Shown here: one piece after another, positions 15,697 to 25,864 of the stretch | How the letters are laid out: each line of letters opens with the position of its first letter | Numbering within the stretch: the stretch's first letter is position 1 | Source of the DNA: an uncultured Bacteroidota bacterium | Lineage (GTDB): Bacteria; Bacteroidota; Bacteroidia; Chitinophagales; Chitinophagaceae | Assembly: GCA_903887415.1 (NCBI GenBank) | Contig: CAISPO010000019.1 | Span: forward strand, 1-64,000 | Direction: 5' to 3' | DNA: 64,000 nucleotides | Notes under the pieces: generated by a model | Told to the model about the DNA's origin: nothing | The model's input: the letters and a program-made list of their open reading frames with translations, nothing else | Database searches by the model: none | Program-made: the position numbers and the translations under genes

Positions 15697-17703
15697 TTAC
15701 TCTTGATTCACCGCCCTAAATGAAAAATAAAAAACCGAGCCCTCACCTTCTATACTTTCAACCCATATGTCGCCACCATTTTCTTTTGCAAACTCCCTGC
15801 ATAGATTGAGCCCTATACCGTTGCCTTTTTCCTTGTTCGTACCTATTACGCTGACTACAGATTGCTCGAAAATGCCGGGCATTCTGTCTTTGCTTATTCC
15901 TACGCCGTGGTCTTTTACGGAGAAAATAATGAAGGGGCCATCTTTCGATTTACGGGCATTGACCTCAACTCTGCTGCCAGGGTGAGAATATTTTATGGCA
16001 TTAGACAGGAGGTTGCGAAAGATGAATTTAAAGTGATTGGGGTCGGCATGCAGGATCAAGCCGGGTGACACATTGTTCTCGATGTTTACCCGTTTATTCG
16101 TTGCAGCCGCCTGGATAAACTGCAGCACCTCCGCCGAAAGCGCCGTAACATCTATATTCGTCAGTTTCAGTTTTACCCCCTGTATTTGCGTTTTGCCCCA
16201 GTCGAGCATATTCTGGAGCGTTTCATAAGCTGATGTAGCGTTCACCTCCAGCTGGTTCAGCAGGGCATCTTTGTCACCCGGCGCGGTAGATCCGTTCCTG
16301 CTGAGGCGCAACGCCACAGGCATGAAACCTATGGAGCTGATGAGGTCGTGCGACACAATAGAAACCAGCTTGTTCCGGATCGCATTGGCTTTGTGCAGCC
16401 CTTCCTCCCGGTTGGACAGGGCTATGTTGAGCCTGCGCGTCTTCATCAAAAAGTAAACTACGATCCCCAAAAAAATGCAAAGCAGCAGCGCAATTGCTAT
16501 AAAAGTCTGCGTTTTATGCTTTTGAGCCCTTTCAGCGACCGCCAGTTGCTGCACTTTTGAATTTAGCTTATCCAGGTCATACAAGGTTTCCATATTAGCC
16601 ATCGCCCTTTGCTTGTTGATGTTCAACATGCTATCCGACAGGTTTTTCTCCTGCTCCAGCAGCGTATATGCTTCCTTGTAGTTCCCCCGGGCTTTATAGA
16701 GCGGTATCAGATTGTCCAGCACATCCACCTCCATGCTTTTTTCGCCGGTGCTCTTCAATGTTTGCAGGGCATCATTAAGCAAGGCAATGGCTTTATCAGG
16801 ATGTGCCTTTTCCTGCAACTGGGCCATTGCTGTCAAAATATTTGCATAGTCTGTGGGCAGGTGTTGTTTTAATGCGATCTCCATCGCCTGTTTCAGGTAA
16901 GACAATGCCATTACAGTATCTCCCTGCTCACTATACATTATGCTCAGGTTTTGCAGCGGCAAAATGTGAATCTGGGCAAATGCGGGGGTGTTGCTTTCAG
17001 TGTATGCTTTTTGCAGGTATTTGAACGCATTGGGGTAATCTTTTTTCTCTAGGTACACGGAGCCAATATTGTTGTAGAGGAAAATAATGATGTCATTCAC
17101 TTTCCTGCCATGCTGCAAGTTGAGGCCCGTCTGGTAATATTCGAGTGACTTATCTAGATTATGGCTCAGCTCACTGGCTTTTCCCAGCTTTATGTAATTG
17201 TCCATCATTGCGGATGTATCACTCAATCCTTCGGATATCTTCATAGCTATGAGGAAGTGCCGGATGGCCTCCGGATAATTACCTTTCTTGCCCTGAACTA
17301 TGCCGAGTATATTGTTTGTGTTGACAATACCTTTTTTATAATCGATCTCGGTAAAAATATTCAACGCTTCAGAAGCCGCTTTTTGGGAGTTCTCCAGCAT
17401 ATCCAGCGTGGAGTAAATGCCGGCCAGCATGGACAGCATTAACGCGGCGCCTTTTTTATACTTATGATTGGTGAACCGGGTGAGGCCCTGCTTTATATAG
17501 AAAATAACGGTATCAGGATCGGAGTACTGGAAATGCTCGAAGATGCTGTCGTAGGCTATCACCTGCAGCGAGTCATCTCGGTAGTTGTATGCATATGATG
17601 CTTCAGCCTGTGTGTTTACGCTACTTGTTTGCCCACGGGCGGGTAACGAGATAACCACAAAAATGGCGGCCAAGATCAATGGTATGGTGCAGGCTTTCCT
17701 CAT
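15697..17703 (-). CDS. TPR-repeat sensor histidine kinase
   Basis: 668 residues: signal peptide (about 1-25), TPR repeats over about 45-370 in the periplasm (e.g. GNYPEAIRHFLIAM, KDYPNAFKYLQKAY, GNYKEAYTLLEQEK), a membrane helix at 400-420, then a cytoplasmic kinase core. H box IVSHDLISSIGF has His452; the N box is RNLLSNAIKYSHPG, G1 is DHGVGISKD, G2 is GNGIGLNLC. No receiver or DNA-binding domain follows, so it must signal to a separate regulator; the orphan receiver at 10623 is a candidate only by proximity. This architecture is common in Bacteroidota. It lies 61 bases upstream of the NamZ gene in the same direction. Confidence 0.88.
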   Translation of the reverse strand: MRKACTIPLILAAIFVVISLPARGQTSSVNTQAEASYAYNYRDDSLQVIAYDSIFEHFQYSDPDTVIFYIKQGLTRFTNHKYKKGAALMLSMLAGIYSTLDMLENSQKAASEALNIFTEIDYKKGIVNTNNILGIVQGKKGNYPEAIRHFLIAMKISEGLSDTSAMMDNYIKLGKASELSHNLDKSLEYYQTGLNLQHGRKVNDIIIFLYNNIGSVYLEKKDYPNAFKYLQKAYTESNTPAFAQIHILPLQNLSIMYSEQGDTVMALSYLKQAMEIALKQHLPTDYANILTAMAQLQEKAHPDKAIALLNDALQTLKSTGEKSMEVDVLDNLIPLYKARGNYKEAYTLLEQEKNLSDSMLNINKQRAMANMETLYDLDKLNSKVQQLAVAERAQKHKTQTFIAIALLLCIFLGIVVYFLMKTRRLNIALSNREEGLHKANAIRNKLVSIVSHDLISSIGFMPVALRLSRNGSTAPGDKDALLNQLEVNATSAYETLQNMLDWGKTQIQGVKLKLTNIDVTALSAEVLQFIQAAATNKRVNIENNVSPGLILHADPNHFKFIFRNLLSNAIKYSHPGSRVEVNARKSKDGPFIIFSVKDHGVGISKDRMPGIFEQSVVSVIGTNKEKGNGIGLNLCREFAKENGGDIWVESIEGEGSVFYFSFRAVNQE

Positions 17704-17798
17704 CCGTTATGTAGGAGCGAAAATAGATTATTTACGCATATTACGCTAAAAGCTATGGCAGGGCTATTTTGCTTTTAAAAAAACTTGATAGCGGCTTG

Positions 17799-20700
17799 TT
17801 ATACATTCTCTTTCGGCAGTTCCTCGCCAGCACTCATTTTATCGCGGTCATGAGCGATCTCGAATTCGAGCTCAGCGTCTATGTTTTGCTCTTCGGCTTT
17901 TTTGGCTTTTTCCATCAGCTCATCGTGGTGGGCCAGGAGGTAATCGAGCTTTTTCTTGCCGTAAGAGAAGCGGGTGATGACCACGAACAGCACGGGAACT
18001 ATAAATATAGCAAGTGAGGAAGCGGCGATCATGCCGCCCAGCACAGTATAGCCAATAGTATTGCGCGCCACGGCGCCGGCGCCCGTAGCAAATACCAGCG
18101 GCAGAACGCCGAGGATAAATGCCATAGACGTCATGATGATGGGACGCAGGCGGAGTTTTACAGCTTCAAGGGTGGATTTAATCAGCTCCTCTCCACGGTC
18201 AACACGGATCTTGGCAAACTCGACAATGAGTATGGCATTCTTGGCAGAGAGGCCGATGAGGGTAATGAGGCCGATCTGCGCATAAACATTGTTGGTGAGG
18301 TTGTCTTTGCAAAGGAGCATAATAATAGCTCCAAAGGCACTTATCGGCACGGCAAGCATCACAGAGAATGGTACCGACCAGCTTTCGTACAATGCTGCGA
18401 GGAAGAGAAAAACAAAGGTGATGGAGAAGATAAAGATATAGACAGTGGTCTTCCCTGCTTTTATCTCCTCGTAACTCAAGCCCGAGAACTCATAGGTGTA
18501 GCCTTGCGGCAAGATCTTAGCTGCTGTCTCCTTGAGTACCTCGATTGCCTGTCCGCTGCTGTACCCCTGCACACTCTGACCGCCGACATTAGCCGAACGA
18601 AATATATTAAAATGCGTGACCAGCGGAGGCGCCTCGGTCGCCTTGTAAGTAATAAGCGTGCTGAGCGGAACCATCGCCCCGGATTGATTGCGCACATAAT
18701 ATTTGTTCATATCGGATATAAGCGCGCGAAATGTAGTATCCGCCTGCACAACTACGTGATAGGTACGGTTGTAAAGCGTAAAGTTGTTGACGAAAAGGCT
18801 GCCCATATAAGCCTGCATAGTGGTAAATACATCCGAAACGTTTACCCCCAGTTTTTCACATTTGTCCCGGTCAAGTGAAAGGTCTATGCTGGGAGTATGC
18901 GCGGAATAATAACTATAAGCGCTTGCAGTGGCTGGGTTCTTATGTAAAGCATCGACAAACTTCTTTACAACCGCCTCAAATTGATGCACATCATCTGTTG
19001 TACTGCTTTGCTCTATCTCCATGCTGAAACCGGCCGCCTGGCCAATGCCCCGTATAGGCGCAGGCGCTGTAACGACCACATTCGCATTCTTTAGCCCTGC
19101 AGCAGCAATACGCTTTCTGATCACTGCAATAATGCCCCCTGTGCCATTTACCTGCTCATCGGGGTTTGTGCGTACTTCCCAGGGCTTAAGCATAACGAAA
19201 ATTGTACCGCAATTTGAAGTCGTACCGGAATTAAGTATGTTAAGCCCTGACATCGCCGCATAATGATTTACTCCCGGAGTAGTCCCGACAATAGTCATGA
19301 GTTTTGTGATAAAGTCAACAGATTGCGTAGTGGCGGTGGCCTCAGGCAACTGGTAAGTAATTTGCAACCTGCCATCATCTTCTGAGGGAATGAAGCCTTT
19401 GGGTTTCTTAATAAACCCTAAAACAGTCGCAAAGCAAATAAGCACCAACAGAATAATAACATACCTGGACCAGCGTATGCAACGCCTCACGCCATTAGCG
19501 TATTTCCCGGCGATCCGCTCAAACCATGCATTGAATTTGAAGAAAAATTTACCCAGCCACTTTGAGTCCTTATTAATTTTGGTTGGCTTTAGCAGCAAGG
19601 TACAGAGCGCCGGGGTTAATGATAGCGCGATAAACGCTGAAAGCATTACCGATATGGCGATCGTAATGGCAAACTGCTGATACAACCGGCCAACTATGCC
19701 CGGAATAAAGCCGACAGGGACAAACACAGCGGCGAGAATAAGCGCAATGGCTATAACCGGAGCCGATATGTCCTTCATGGCACGATAGGTGGCTTCTTTG
19801 GCCGGCATGCCGTATTCATCAATGTAATGCTGTACAGCTTCGACCACTATAATAGCATCGTCAACCACTATACCGATGGCCAGCACGAAACCGAACATGG
19901 TGAGGGTATTAACTGTGAAGCCCAGCGGAATAAAGAAGCAAAATGTACCCAATATAGAGACCGGTATGGCCATAATGGGGATAAGTGTGGAGCGAAGATT
20001 TTGCAGGAACAACAATACTACCAGCGCCACAAGGCCCAACGCTTTAAGGAGGGTATCTATCACCTCATGCATGGAGACCTTGATAATAGTTATCGACTCG
20101 AATGGAACTTTGTAATCGATATCCGCAGGGAACGCCTTCTTCAACTGTTCCATAGCGGCATATACATTATTAGCCGTCTCCAGGGCATTACTGCCGGGAG
20201 CCTGGTAGATCATGAGGTATGAAGCCGGCTTGCCATCAACAAAAGAGTTACTGGAGAATGTGAACTTACCGAGTTCTACCCGGGCAACATCTTTAAGATA
20301 GACCAACTCACCAGTTGCCGGAATAGTTTTAACGACCACCTTTTCAAAGTCAGCAGTATTTTTCAACATTCCATTTACGAGAATGCCGAGCTCAAATGTC
20401 TGTGAATTTTGCTGCGGCGGTGCACCGGCCGCACCGGCTGCTACTTGTACATTCTGTGCATTCAACGCTGCAATAACTTCAGCCGGCGTGAGGCTGTGGG
20501 CGGCCATCTTCTCCGGATCCATCCATATACGCATGCTGAACTGGTCTGTGCGTGCAGTGATATCCCCTACCCCCGGTACACGCAACAGCGCATCCTGTAT
20601 AAAAATGTTGGAGTAGTTGTCAATAAAAGGCCTGTCGTGGCTGCCTTTTGGCGAATAGACCGCCACCATCATTAACATGCTTGGATTCTTTGCACGAACA

Positions 20701-21086
20701 GTCATACCGAGACGGCTAACTACCGATGGCAACAACGGTGTTGCTATCCCTACCCTGTTCTGAACATTGAGCGCAGCAATATGAACGTTGGTGCCAATAT
20801 TGAATGTTACGTTAATACTTACTGCACCAGTGTTGGTATTAGTGCTCTGCATGTACTCCATACCGGGAGTGCCGTTCACCTGTTCTTCTATGGGCGTGGC
20901 CACAGTTTGCTCCACTGTTTGCGCATCGGCGCCAGTGTACTGGCCAGAAATGGAGACAGAAGGTGGTGAAATATTGGGGTATTGATCGACCGCGAGATTG
21001 AATATGCATATAGCGCCGGAAATCATTAACACTATCGATATGACGATAGCGGTAACAGGGCGTTTTATGAATGTATTAGCGATCAT
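17799..21086 (-). CDS. RND efflux pump permease (HAE1/AcrB type), second copy
   Basis: 1095 residues; the proton-driven inner-membrane pump of a tripartite exporter. N-terminus MIANTFIKRPVTAIVISIV, TM4 with FVLAIGIVVDDAIIVVE (paired Asp for proton relay), TM10 with LIGLSAKNAILIVEFAK (relay Lys), and large periplasmic porter loops. The C-terminal 60 residues are charged. It is a close paralogue of the pump gene immediately upstream (roughly 70% identical by eye over the first 300 residues). It is last in the TolC-MFP-pump-pump order. A palindromic hairpin overlapping the upstream stop may reduce read-through into it. Confidence 0.93.
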   Translation of the reverse strand: MIANTFIKRPVTAIVISIVLMISGAICIFNLAVDQYPNISPPSVSISGQYTGADAQTVEQTVATPIEEQVNGTPGMEYMQSTNTNTGAVSINVTFNIGTNVHIAALNVQNRVGIATPLLPSVVSRLGMTVRAKNPSMLMMVAVYSPKGSHDRPFIDNYSNIFIQDALLRVPGVGDITARTDQFSMRIWMDPEKMAAHSLTPAEVIAALNAQNVQVAAGAAGAPPQQNSQTFELGILVNGMLKNTADFEKVVVKTIPATGELVYLKDVARVELGKFTFSSNSFVDGKPASYLMIYQAPGSNALETANNVYAAMEQLKKAFPADIDYKVPFESITIIKVSMHEVIDTLLKALGLVALVVLLFLQNLRSTLIPIMAIPVSILGTFCFFIPLGFTVNTLTMFGFVLAIGIVVDDAIIVVEAVQHYIDEYGMPAKEATYRAMKDISAPVIAIALILAAVFVPVGFIPGIVGRLYQQFAITIAISVMLSAFIALSLTPALCTLLLKPTKINKDSKWLGKFFFKFNAWFERIAGKYANGVRRCIRWSRYVIILLVLICFATVLGFIKKPKGFIPSEDDGRLQITYQLPEATATTQSVDFITKLMTIVGTTPGVNHYAAMSGLNILNSGTTSNCGTIFVMLKPWEVRTNPDEQVNGTGGIIAVIRKRIAAAGLKNANVVVTAPAPIRGIGQAAGFSMEIEQSSTTDDVHQFEAVVKKFVDALHKNPATASAYSYYSAHTPSIDLSLDRDKCEKLGVNVSDVFTTMQAYMGSLFVNNFTLYNRTYHVVVQADTTFRALISDMNKYYVRNQSGAMVPLSTLITYKATEAPPLVTHFNIFRSANVGGQSVQGYSSGQAIEVLKETAAKILPQGYTYEFSGLSYEEIKAGKTTVYIFIFSITFVFLFLAALYESWSVPFSVMLAVPISAFGAIIMLLCKDNLTNNVYAQIGLITLIGLSAKNAILIVEFAKIRVDRGEELIKSTLEAVKLRLRPIIMTSMAFILGVLPLVFATGAGAVARNTIGYTVLGGMIAASSLAIFIVPVLFVVITRFSYGKKKLDYLLAHHDELMEKAKKAEEQNIDAELEFEIAHDRDKMSAGEELPKENV

Positions 21087-21122
21087 TTTTCAAAGTCAAA
21101 ATTCAAAAGTTAAAAATTCAAA

Positions 21123-21143
21123 AAAATGATGCTGCATCATTTT
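21123..21143 (-). terminator. Hairpin between the two RND pump genes
   Basis: AAAATGATG (21123-21131) / CATCATTTT (21135-21143), 9-bp perfect with a 3-base loop, followed on the minus strand by further T. It overlaps the stop codon of the upstream pump gene. It could be a weak intrinsic terminator or attenuator. Confidence 0.5.
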
Positions 21144-24100
21144 GTTCCCTTTTCATTCTTATTATCATCTTTGCTTCCGCCCTGATCTTCGCCTTGCTTG
21201 TTCTGTTCACGGGACTTTTGAATTTCGTACTCGAGCTCAGGGTCTATGTTTTCTGCTTCCACTTTTTCAGCTTTTTCCATCAGTTCATCGTGGTGGGCCA
21301 GCAGATAATCGAGTTTCTTTTTACCGTAGGATACCCGTGTGATTATGACGAACAGCACTGGCACAATAAAAATTGCCAGTGTGGATGCAGCAAGCATACC
21401 ACCAAATACCGTGAACCCTATAGTGCGGCGTGCGATAGCGCCTGCGCCTGTAGCCAGCATGAGCGGCAACACGCCTAGTATGAACGCCAGCGAGGTCATA
21501 ACTATGGGCCGTAAGCGTAGCTTGACAGCTTCAAGTGTAGATTTTATCAGTTCCTCTCCACGGTCAACCCGGACCTTGGCAAATTCCACAATAAGAATAG
21601 CGTTTTTTGCTGCAAGGCCAATGAGTGTGATGAGCCCGATCTGAGCGTACACATTGTTCGTGATACGCGGCAGGCAAATAAGTGTGAGGATAGCACCAAA
21701 AGCACCAATAGGAACAGCCAGCAATACTGAGAAAGGCACCGACCAGCTTTCATACAGCGCGGCAAGGAAAAGGAATACAAATGTGATAGAGAAGATGAAA
21801 ATGTAAATGGTAGCTGCACCAGCTTTTATCTCCTCGTAGCTTAAACCCGAATATTCATAGGCATAGCCTTGCGGCAACACCCTGTCTGCAATTTTTTTCA
21901 AGGCGTCCAGCGTTTGCGTACTACTATACCCTTCCGCCGGAGCTCCGTCAATCTCCGCCGAGCGGAAGATATTGAAATGGGAGATGAGTGGCGCCGCCTC
22001 AGTAGGTTCTGAACTGATAACAGAGCCGAGTGGCACCATAGCGCCTGCCTGGTTGCGCACATAATACTTATCCATGTCAGACACTAACTGCCGGAATGCA
22101 GTGTCTGCCTGAACTACAACATGGAAAGTGCGGTTGTAGGTGGTAAAATCATTAATGTAAAGACTACCCATGTACGCCTGTATGGTTGTAAATACATCAG
22201 CGATATTAACACCCAGTTTCTCGCATTTTTCACGATCAACAGTCAGGTTTACGTTTGGCGTATGTGCGGAATAATAAGTGTACGCACTGGCAACGGCGGG
22301 GTCCTTTTTCGCCTCGGCGATAAATTTGTTTACAACGTTCTCGAATGCGTGCACATCGTCATTGGTGTTTCGTTGTTCTATCTGGAAACTGAAGCCGACA
22401 GTAGAGCCCACTCCCGGAATAGGTGAAGGTTGGATGACCTGTACATTCGCATTGTTTATTCCGGCCGAATCTATGCGCTTTTGAAGCTCACCAATGATGC
22501 CGGGCACAATCTCGCTCCCTTTTTTTCGCTCGTCCCAGGGCTTGAGCTGTATGTATATAGTACCGCAGTTAGAATTGGTAGCGTTCGTCACCACATTAAG
22601 GCCAGAGAGCGCAGCATAGTGGCCTACACCAGGCGTGGACTCAATCACCTTCATCAGCCGCTGCATCACTCCTACAGACTGCGATGTAGCATACGCCGGT
22701 GGCAACTGGAAGGTTACGTAAAGATTGCCGTCATCTTCAGAAGGGATGAAGCCGGAGGATTTGTGCTTAAACATAAACACGGCCGCCACACAAATACACA
22801 CAAGAATAATGACAACATACCGTGCGCCCTTGATGCTGCGCTTTACACCATTTGTATATTTATCCGTAACCTTATCAAACCAATTGTTGAAGCGGGCGAA
22901 TAATTTATCAAGCCCCCTTGCTTTCTTGTCCTTTGCCGCAGATGGCTTTAAAAGCAGCGTACACAAAGCAGGTGTTAAGGAAAGTGCGATGAACGCAGAA
23001 AGGATAACCGATATAGCGATGGTAATGGCGAACTGCTGATACAACCGCCCAACGATGCCGGGGATAAACCCGACGGGTACGAACACAGCAGCAAGTATCA
23101 AGGCAATAGCAACAACCGGCGCGGATATATCTTTCATTGCCTGATAAGTGGCTTCTTTAGCGGACATGCCTTTCTCATCAATATAATGCTGGACCGACTC
23201 GACCACGATAATGGCATCATCCACGACAATACCTATTGCCAGCACAAAACCAAACATGGTCAAGGTATTGATGGTAAAGCCCAGGGGTATGAAGAAACAG
23301 AAAGTACCCAGTATGGATACCGGTATGGCCAGCACAGGAATGAGCGTAGAACGGAAATTTTGCAGGAACAGATATACAACAATAGCCACTAATCCCAGCG
23401 TGAGCAGTAATGTGATCGCCACATCCTTCATCGACACCTTAACAACAGTTACGGACTCAAACGGCACACTATAATCCACATCGGCCGGAAACGATTTTTT
23501 TAATTGGGCGAGTGTACTATACACACCGTCCGCAGTTTCAAGCGCATTGCTGCCGGGGGCCTGGTAAATAAGCAAGTAAGACGCACGCTTGCCATCGACA
23601 AAAGAATTGCTGGAAAAAGTGAACTTACCGAGCTCTACCCTGGCGACATCTTTGAGGTGAACCAATTCGCCGGTTGCGGGGACTGTTTTAACAATAACAT
23701 TTTCAAAATCAGTGACCTTGCTCAATCGGCCGTTTACCAATATGCCCAGCTCAAATGTCTGTGTTTTCTGCTGAGGCGGCACACCTGCAGAGCCCGCAGC
23801 CACCTGCACATTCTGCGCGTTCAATGCAGCGATCACATCAGCTGGTGTTAAGCTGTATGAAGCCATTTTCTCCGGGTTCATCCAGATGCGCATACTAAAA
23901 TCATCTGTGAACCTGTTGATACTGCCGACCCCAGGCACGCGCAACAATGCATCCTGCACAAATATGTTGGTATAGTTATCAAGGAATGTAATGTCGTGGG
24001 AACCCTTTGGCGCATAGATAGCCACCATCATCAACATGCTGGGGTTTACCGCACGAACAGTGAGGCCAAGACGGCTGACGACAGCAGGCAACAATGGGGA

Positions 24101-24445
24101 GGCAATACTTACGCGGTTCTGCACATCAAGGGTCGCTATATCTATGTCCGTCCCTATCTTGAAGGTCACATTCATTTGCATAATACCATTGTTGGTATTA
24201 TTACTTTGCATGTATTCCATGCCGGGCGTACCATTTACCTGCTGCTCTATAGGCGTCGCCACCGTCTGCTCTACTGTTTGCGCGTCTGCGCCTGTGAACT
24301 GGCCATTAACCTGCACAACTGGCGGAGTGATATCGGGATACTGATCTATGGGCAAATTGAAAATGCAAATGACGCCCGTGATCGCCAGTACGATTGATAT
24401 TACGATGGCCGTAACTGGTCTTTTTATAAAAATATTAGCGATCAT
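21137..24445 (-). CDS. RND efflux pump permease (HAE1/AcrB type), first copy
   Basis: 1102 residues. Same organisation as the downstream paralogue: MIANIFIKRPVTAIVISIV start, FVLAIGIVVDDAIIVVE in TM4, LIGLAAKNAILIVEFAK in TM10, porter-domain strings TPGMEYMQSNNT and FELGILVNGRL. All proton-relay residues are present, so it is not a decayed copy. The C-terminus is a Gln/Asp/Lys-rich tail. It is separated from the membrane-fusion gene by about 170 bases without a gene, and from the second pump by 50. The pair could form a heteromeric pump as in MdtBC, or two homotrimers sharing one adaptor. Confidence 0.93.
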   Translation of the reverse strand: MIANIFIKRPVTAIVISIVLAITGVICIFNLPIDQYPDITPPVVQVNGQFTGADAQTVEQTVATPIEQQVNGTPGMEYMQSNNTNNGIMQMNVTFKIGTDIDIATLDVQNRVSIASPLLPAVVSRLGLTVRAVNPSMLMMVAIYAPKGSHDITFLDNYTNIFVQDALLRVPGVGSINRFTDDFSMRIWMNPEKMASYSLTPADVIAALNAQNVQVAAGSAGVPPQQKTQTFELGILVNGRLSKVTDFENVIVKTVPATGELVHLKDVARVELGKFTFSSNSFVDGKRASYLLIYQAPGSNALETADGVYSTLAQLKKSFPADVDYSVPFESVTVVKVSMKDVAITLLLTLGLVAIVVYLFLQNFRSTLIPVLAIPVSILGTFCFFIPLGFTINTLTMFGFVLAIGIVVDDAIIVVESVQHYIDEKGMSAKEATYQAMKDISAPVVAIALILAAVFVPVGFIPGIVGRLYQQFAITIAISVILSAFIALSLTPALCTLLLKPSAAKDKKARGLDKLFARFNNWFDKVTDKYTNGVKRSIKGARYVVIILVCICVAAVFMFKHKSSGFIPSEDDGNLYVTFQLPPAYATSQSVGVMQRLMKVIESTPGVGHYAALSGLNVVTNATNSNCGTIYIQLKPWDERKKGSEIVPGIIGELQKRIDSAGINNANVQVIQPSPIPGVGSTVGFSFQIEQRNTNDDVHAFENVVNKFIAEAKKDPAVASAYTYYSAHTPNVNLTVDREKCEKLGVNIADVFTTIQAYMGSLYINDFTTYNRTFHVVVQADTAFRQLVSDMDKYYVRNQAGAMVPLGSVISSEPTEAAPLISHFNIFRSAEIDGAPAEGYSSTQTLDALKKIADRVLPQGYAYEYSGLSYEEIKAGAATIYIFIFSITFVFLFLAALYESWSVPFSVLLAVPIGAFGAILTLICLPRITNNVYAQIGLITLIGLAAKNAILIVEFAKVRVDRGEELIKSTLEAVKLRLRPIVMTSLAFILGVLPLMLATGAGAIARRTIGFTVFGGMLAASTLAIFIVPVLFVIITRVSYGKKKLDYLLAHHDELMEKAEKVEAENIDPELEYEIQKSREQNKQGEDQGGSKDDNKNEKGTK

Positions 24446-24618
24446 TGTTCAAAATCAAAATTCAAAAGTTAATAGTCTAAAACCGAAATGGTGCTGCCTC
24501 TCTTATTGTTTTTCTGTGTTTAAAAACCTGTTTCACCCCTCAGGGTAAGCGTGTTACCTGCTTCTGTTTTTATAATAATCTCCCCTCCAGGGTTTTCTAT
24601 TCCGAGACCAAAGATCTA
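24446..24618. other. Intergenic gap inside the RND operon
   Basis: 173 bases between the adaptor stop and the first pump start. On the minus strand the last 40 bases before the pump start carry TTTTGAATTTTGA-type strings that are also present in front of the second pump (21087-21127), so the 5' regions were duplicated with the genes. No gene or clear terminator was seen. Confidence 0.45.
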
Positions 24619-25833
24619 TTATGGTCCGTGTTTTGCCGCAATGGTATCCTTTCCTCCCGGTTCTTTGAGCTTTTTATCTGCTACATTGACAGGCGAACCA
24701 TCGTGCAACGACTGAACGCCATCGACAATTATTTTTTCGCCCTCAGTTATTCCATCCTTGATAACAATATTCGGCCCTATCGTTGCACCTACGTGTACTT
24801 TCCGCTGTAGTGCCACCATGCCTGTTTTCGGCGCCTCATCCTTCTTCTTTGAAGTTGTGTCGCCATGGCTGACGATCACCGTATCTTTCGCTTCGAACAC
24901 AAAGTATTCACCCATCTGCTCCACAATAGCTTTATTGGGTATTAGTATTTGCGGTGTAGAATCCTGATTATGTACCCGCAGCACACAGCTCATACCTACA
25001 CGTAAATAACCTTCTTTGTTAGGAAAAACGATTCTCACTTTGATAGAACCGGTTTGCGCACTTACCGCACGATCGATAATGGATATCTCTCCATCCGCCG
25101 GATAAAAAGTATTGTTCGGCAAAATAAGCGTGAACAGCGAATCGATTCCTTTGCCCTTGCCGTGCTGAAGATCTTCGAAATGAATCAACTGCTTTTCGTT
25201 GATCTGTATATCCACGCCCATAGGGTCATCCGTGGAAATAGTGTTGAGCACAGTCTGGCCAACCGTAACCAAGTCGCCGAGTTTTACCATGCTAAAACCA
25301 ATAGTGCCATCGAAAGGGGCCGTGATTACGGAAAACGCGAGGTTGGTTTTCGCATTTTTCAGGGCCTCATCCGCTGCTTTATAAGTACTCTTGGCATTGT
25401 CAAGCGTTATTACAGCGTGATCGTACAATTGTTTTGCAACAGCCTTCTGGCTATTGAGGTAAGAGTAGCGGTCAGCATCCTGCTGGGACTGTTTCAGTGT
25501 CCCTTCTGCTACTTTCAGATTATCTTCTGCAGCGCGGTAGTTGGCCTCATAGATATGCCTGTCTATCTCATATAGTTTCTGCCCCTTTTTCACATGGCTG
25601 CCTTCTTTGAAATAGATGCCTGTAATGTAGCCCTGCACCTGGGGTAAGAGATTGACCTGGCTTAATGCCGCAGTGGTAGCTGTATATCTGTCGAAATAAA
25701 CGACAGGCTGCGCCTTTACTGTAATGACATTGACCGGCACCGGCTGCGACTTAGGCGGCTCTTTGTGCTCACAGGCAAACAGGAGCAGGGAGCTAAGGGT
25801 TACTGCGAATATTGTTTTACTTATTGTGTACAT
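24619..25833 (-). CDS. RND periplasmic adaptor (membrane fusion protein, AcrA/MexA-like)
   Basis: About 404 residues; a lipoprotein signal with lipobox LLLFAC anchors it to the inner membrane. Then come a barrel-sandwich hybrid (LLPQVQGYITGIYFKEGSHVKKGQKLYEID), an alpha-hairpin with long helices (about 95-165), the second lipoyl half (VITAPFDGTIGFSMVKLGDLVTVGQ) and a beta-barrel (GSIKVRIVFPNKEGYLRVGMSC). A Thr/Lys-rich insertion (DTTSKKKDE) occurs in the membrane-proximal part. It links the pump to TolC. The ATG at 25833 is chosen; an in-frame ATG two codons earlier is possible. Spacing to the TolC gene is 31 bases. Confidence 0.92.
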   Translation of the reverse strand: MYTISKTIFAVTLSSLLLFACEHKEPPKSQPVPVNVITVKAQPVVYFDRYTATTAALSQVNLLPQVQGYITGIYFKEGSHVKKGQKLYEIDRHIYEANYRAAEDNLKVAEGTLKQSQQDADRYSYLNSQKAVAKQLYDHAVITLDNAKSTYKAADEALKNAKTNLAFSVITAPFDGTIGFSMVKLGDLVTVGQTVLNTISTDDPMGVDIQINEKQLIHFEDLQHGKGKGIDSLFTLILPNNTFYPADGEISIIDRAVSAQTGSIKVRIVFPNKEGYLRVGMSCVLRVHNQDSTPQILIPNKAIVEQMGEYFVFEAKDTVIVSHGDTTSKKKDEAPKTGMVALQRKVHVGATIGPNIVIKDGITEGEKIIVDGVQSLHDGSPVNVADKKLKEPGGKDTIAAKHGP

Positions 25834-25864
25834 AAACACTTTTTTCTGAATCAGTTATTTTGCA

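Noticed and set aside
17799-24445. Naming the pumps mdtB/mdtC
   Set aside because: Tandem organisation is similar, but paralogy looks lineage-specific and the adaptor and TolC context differ; no basis for the enterobacterial names.
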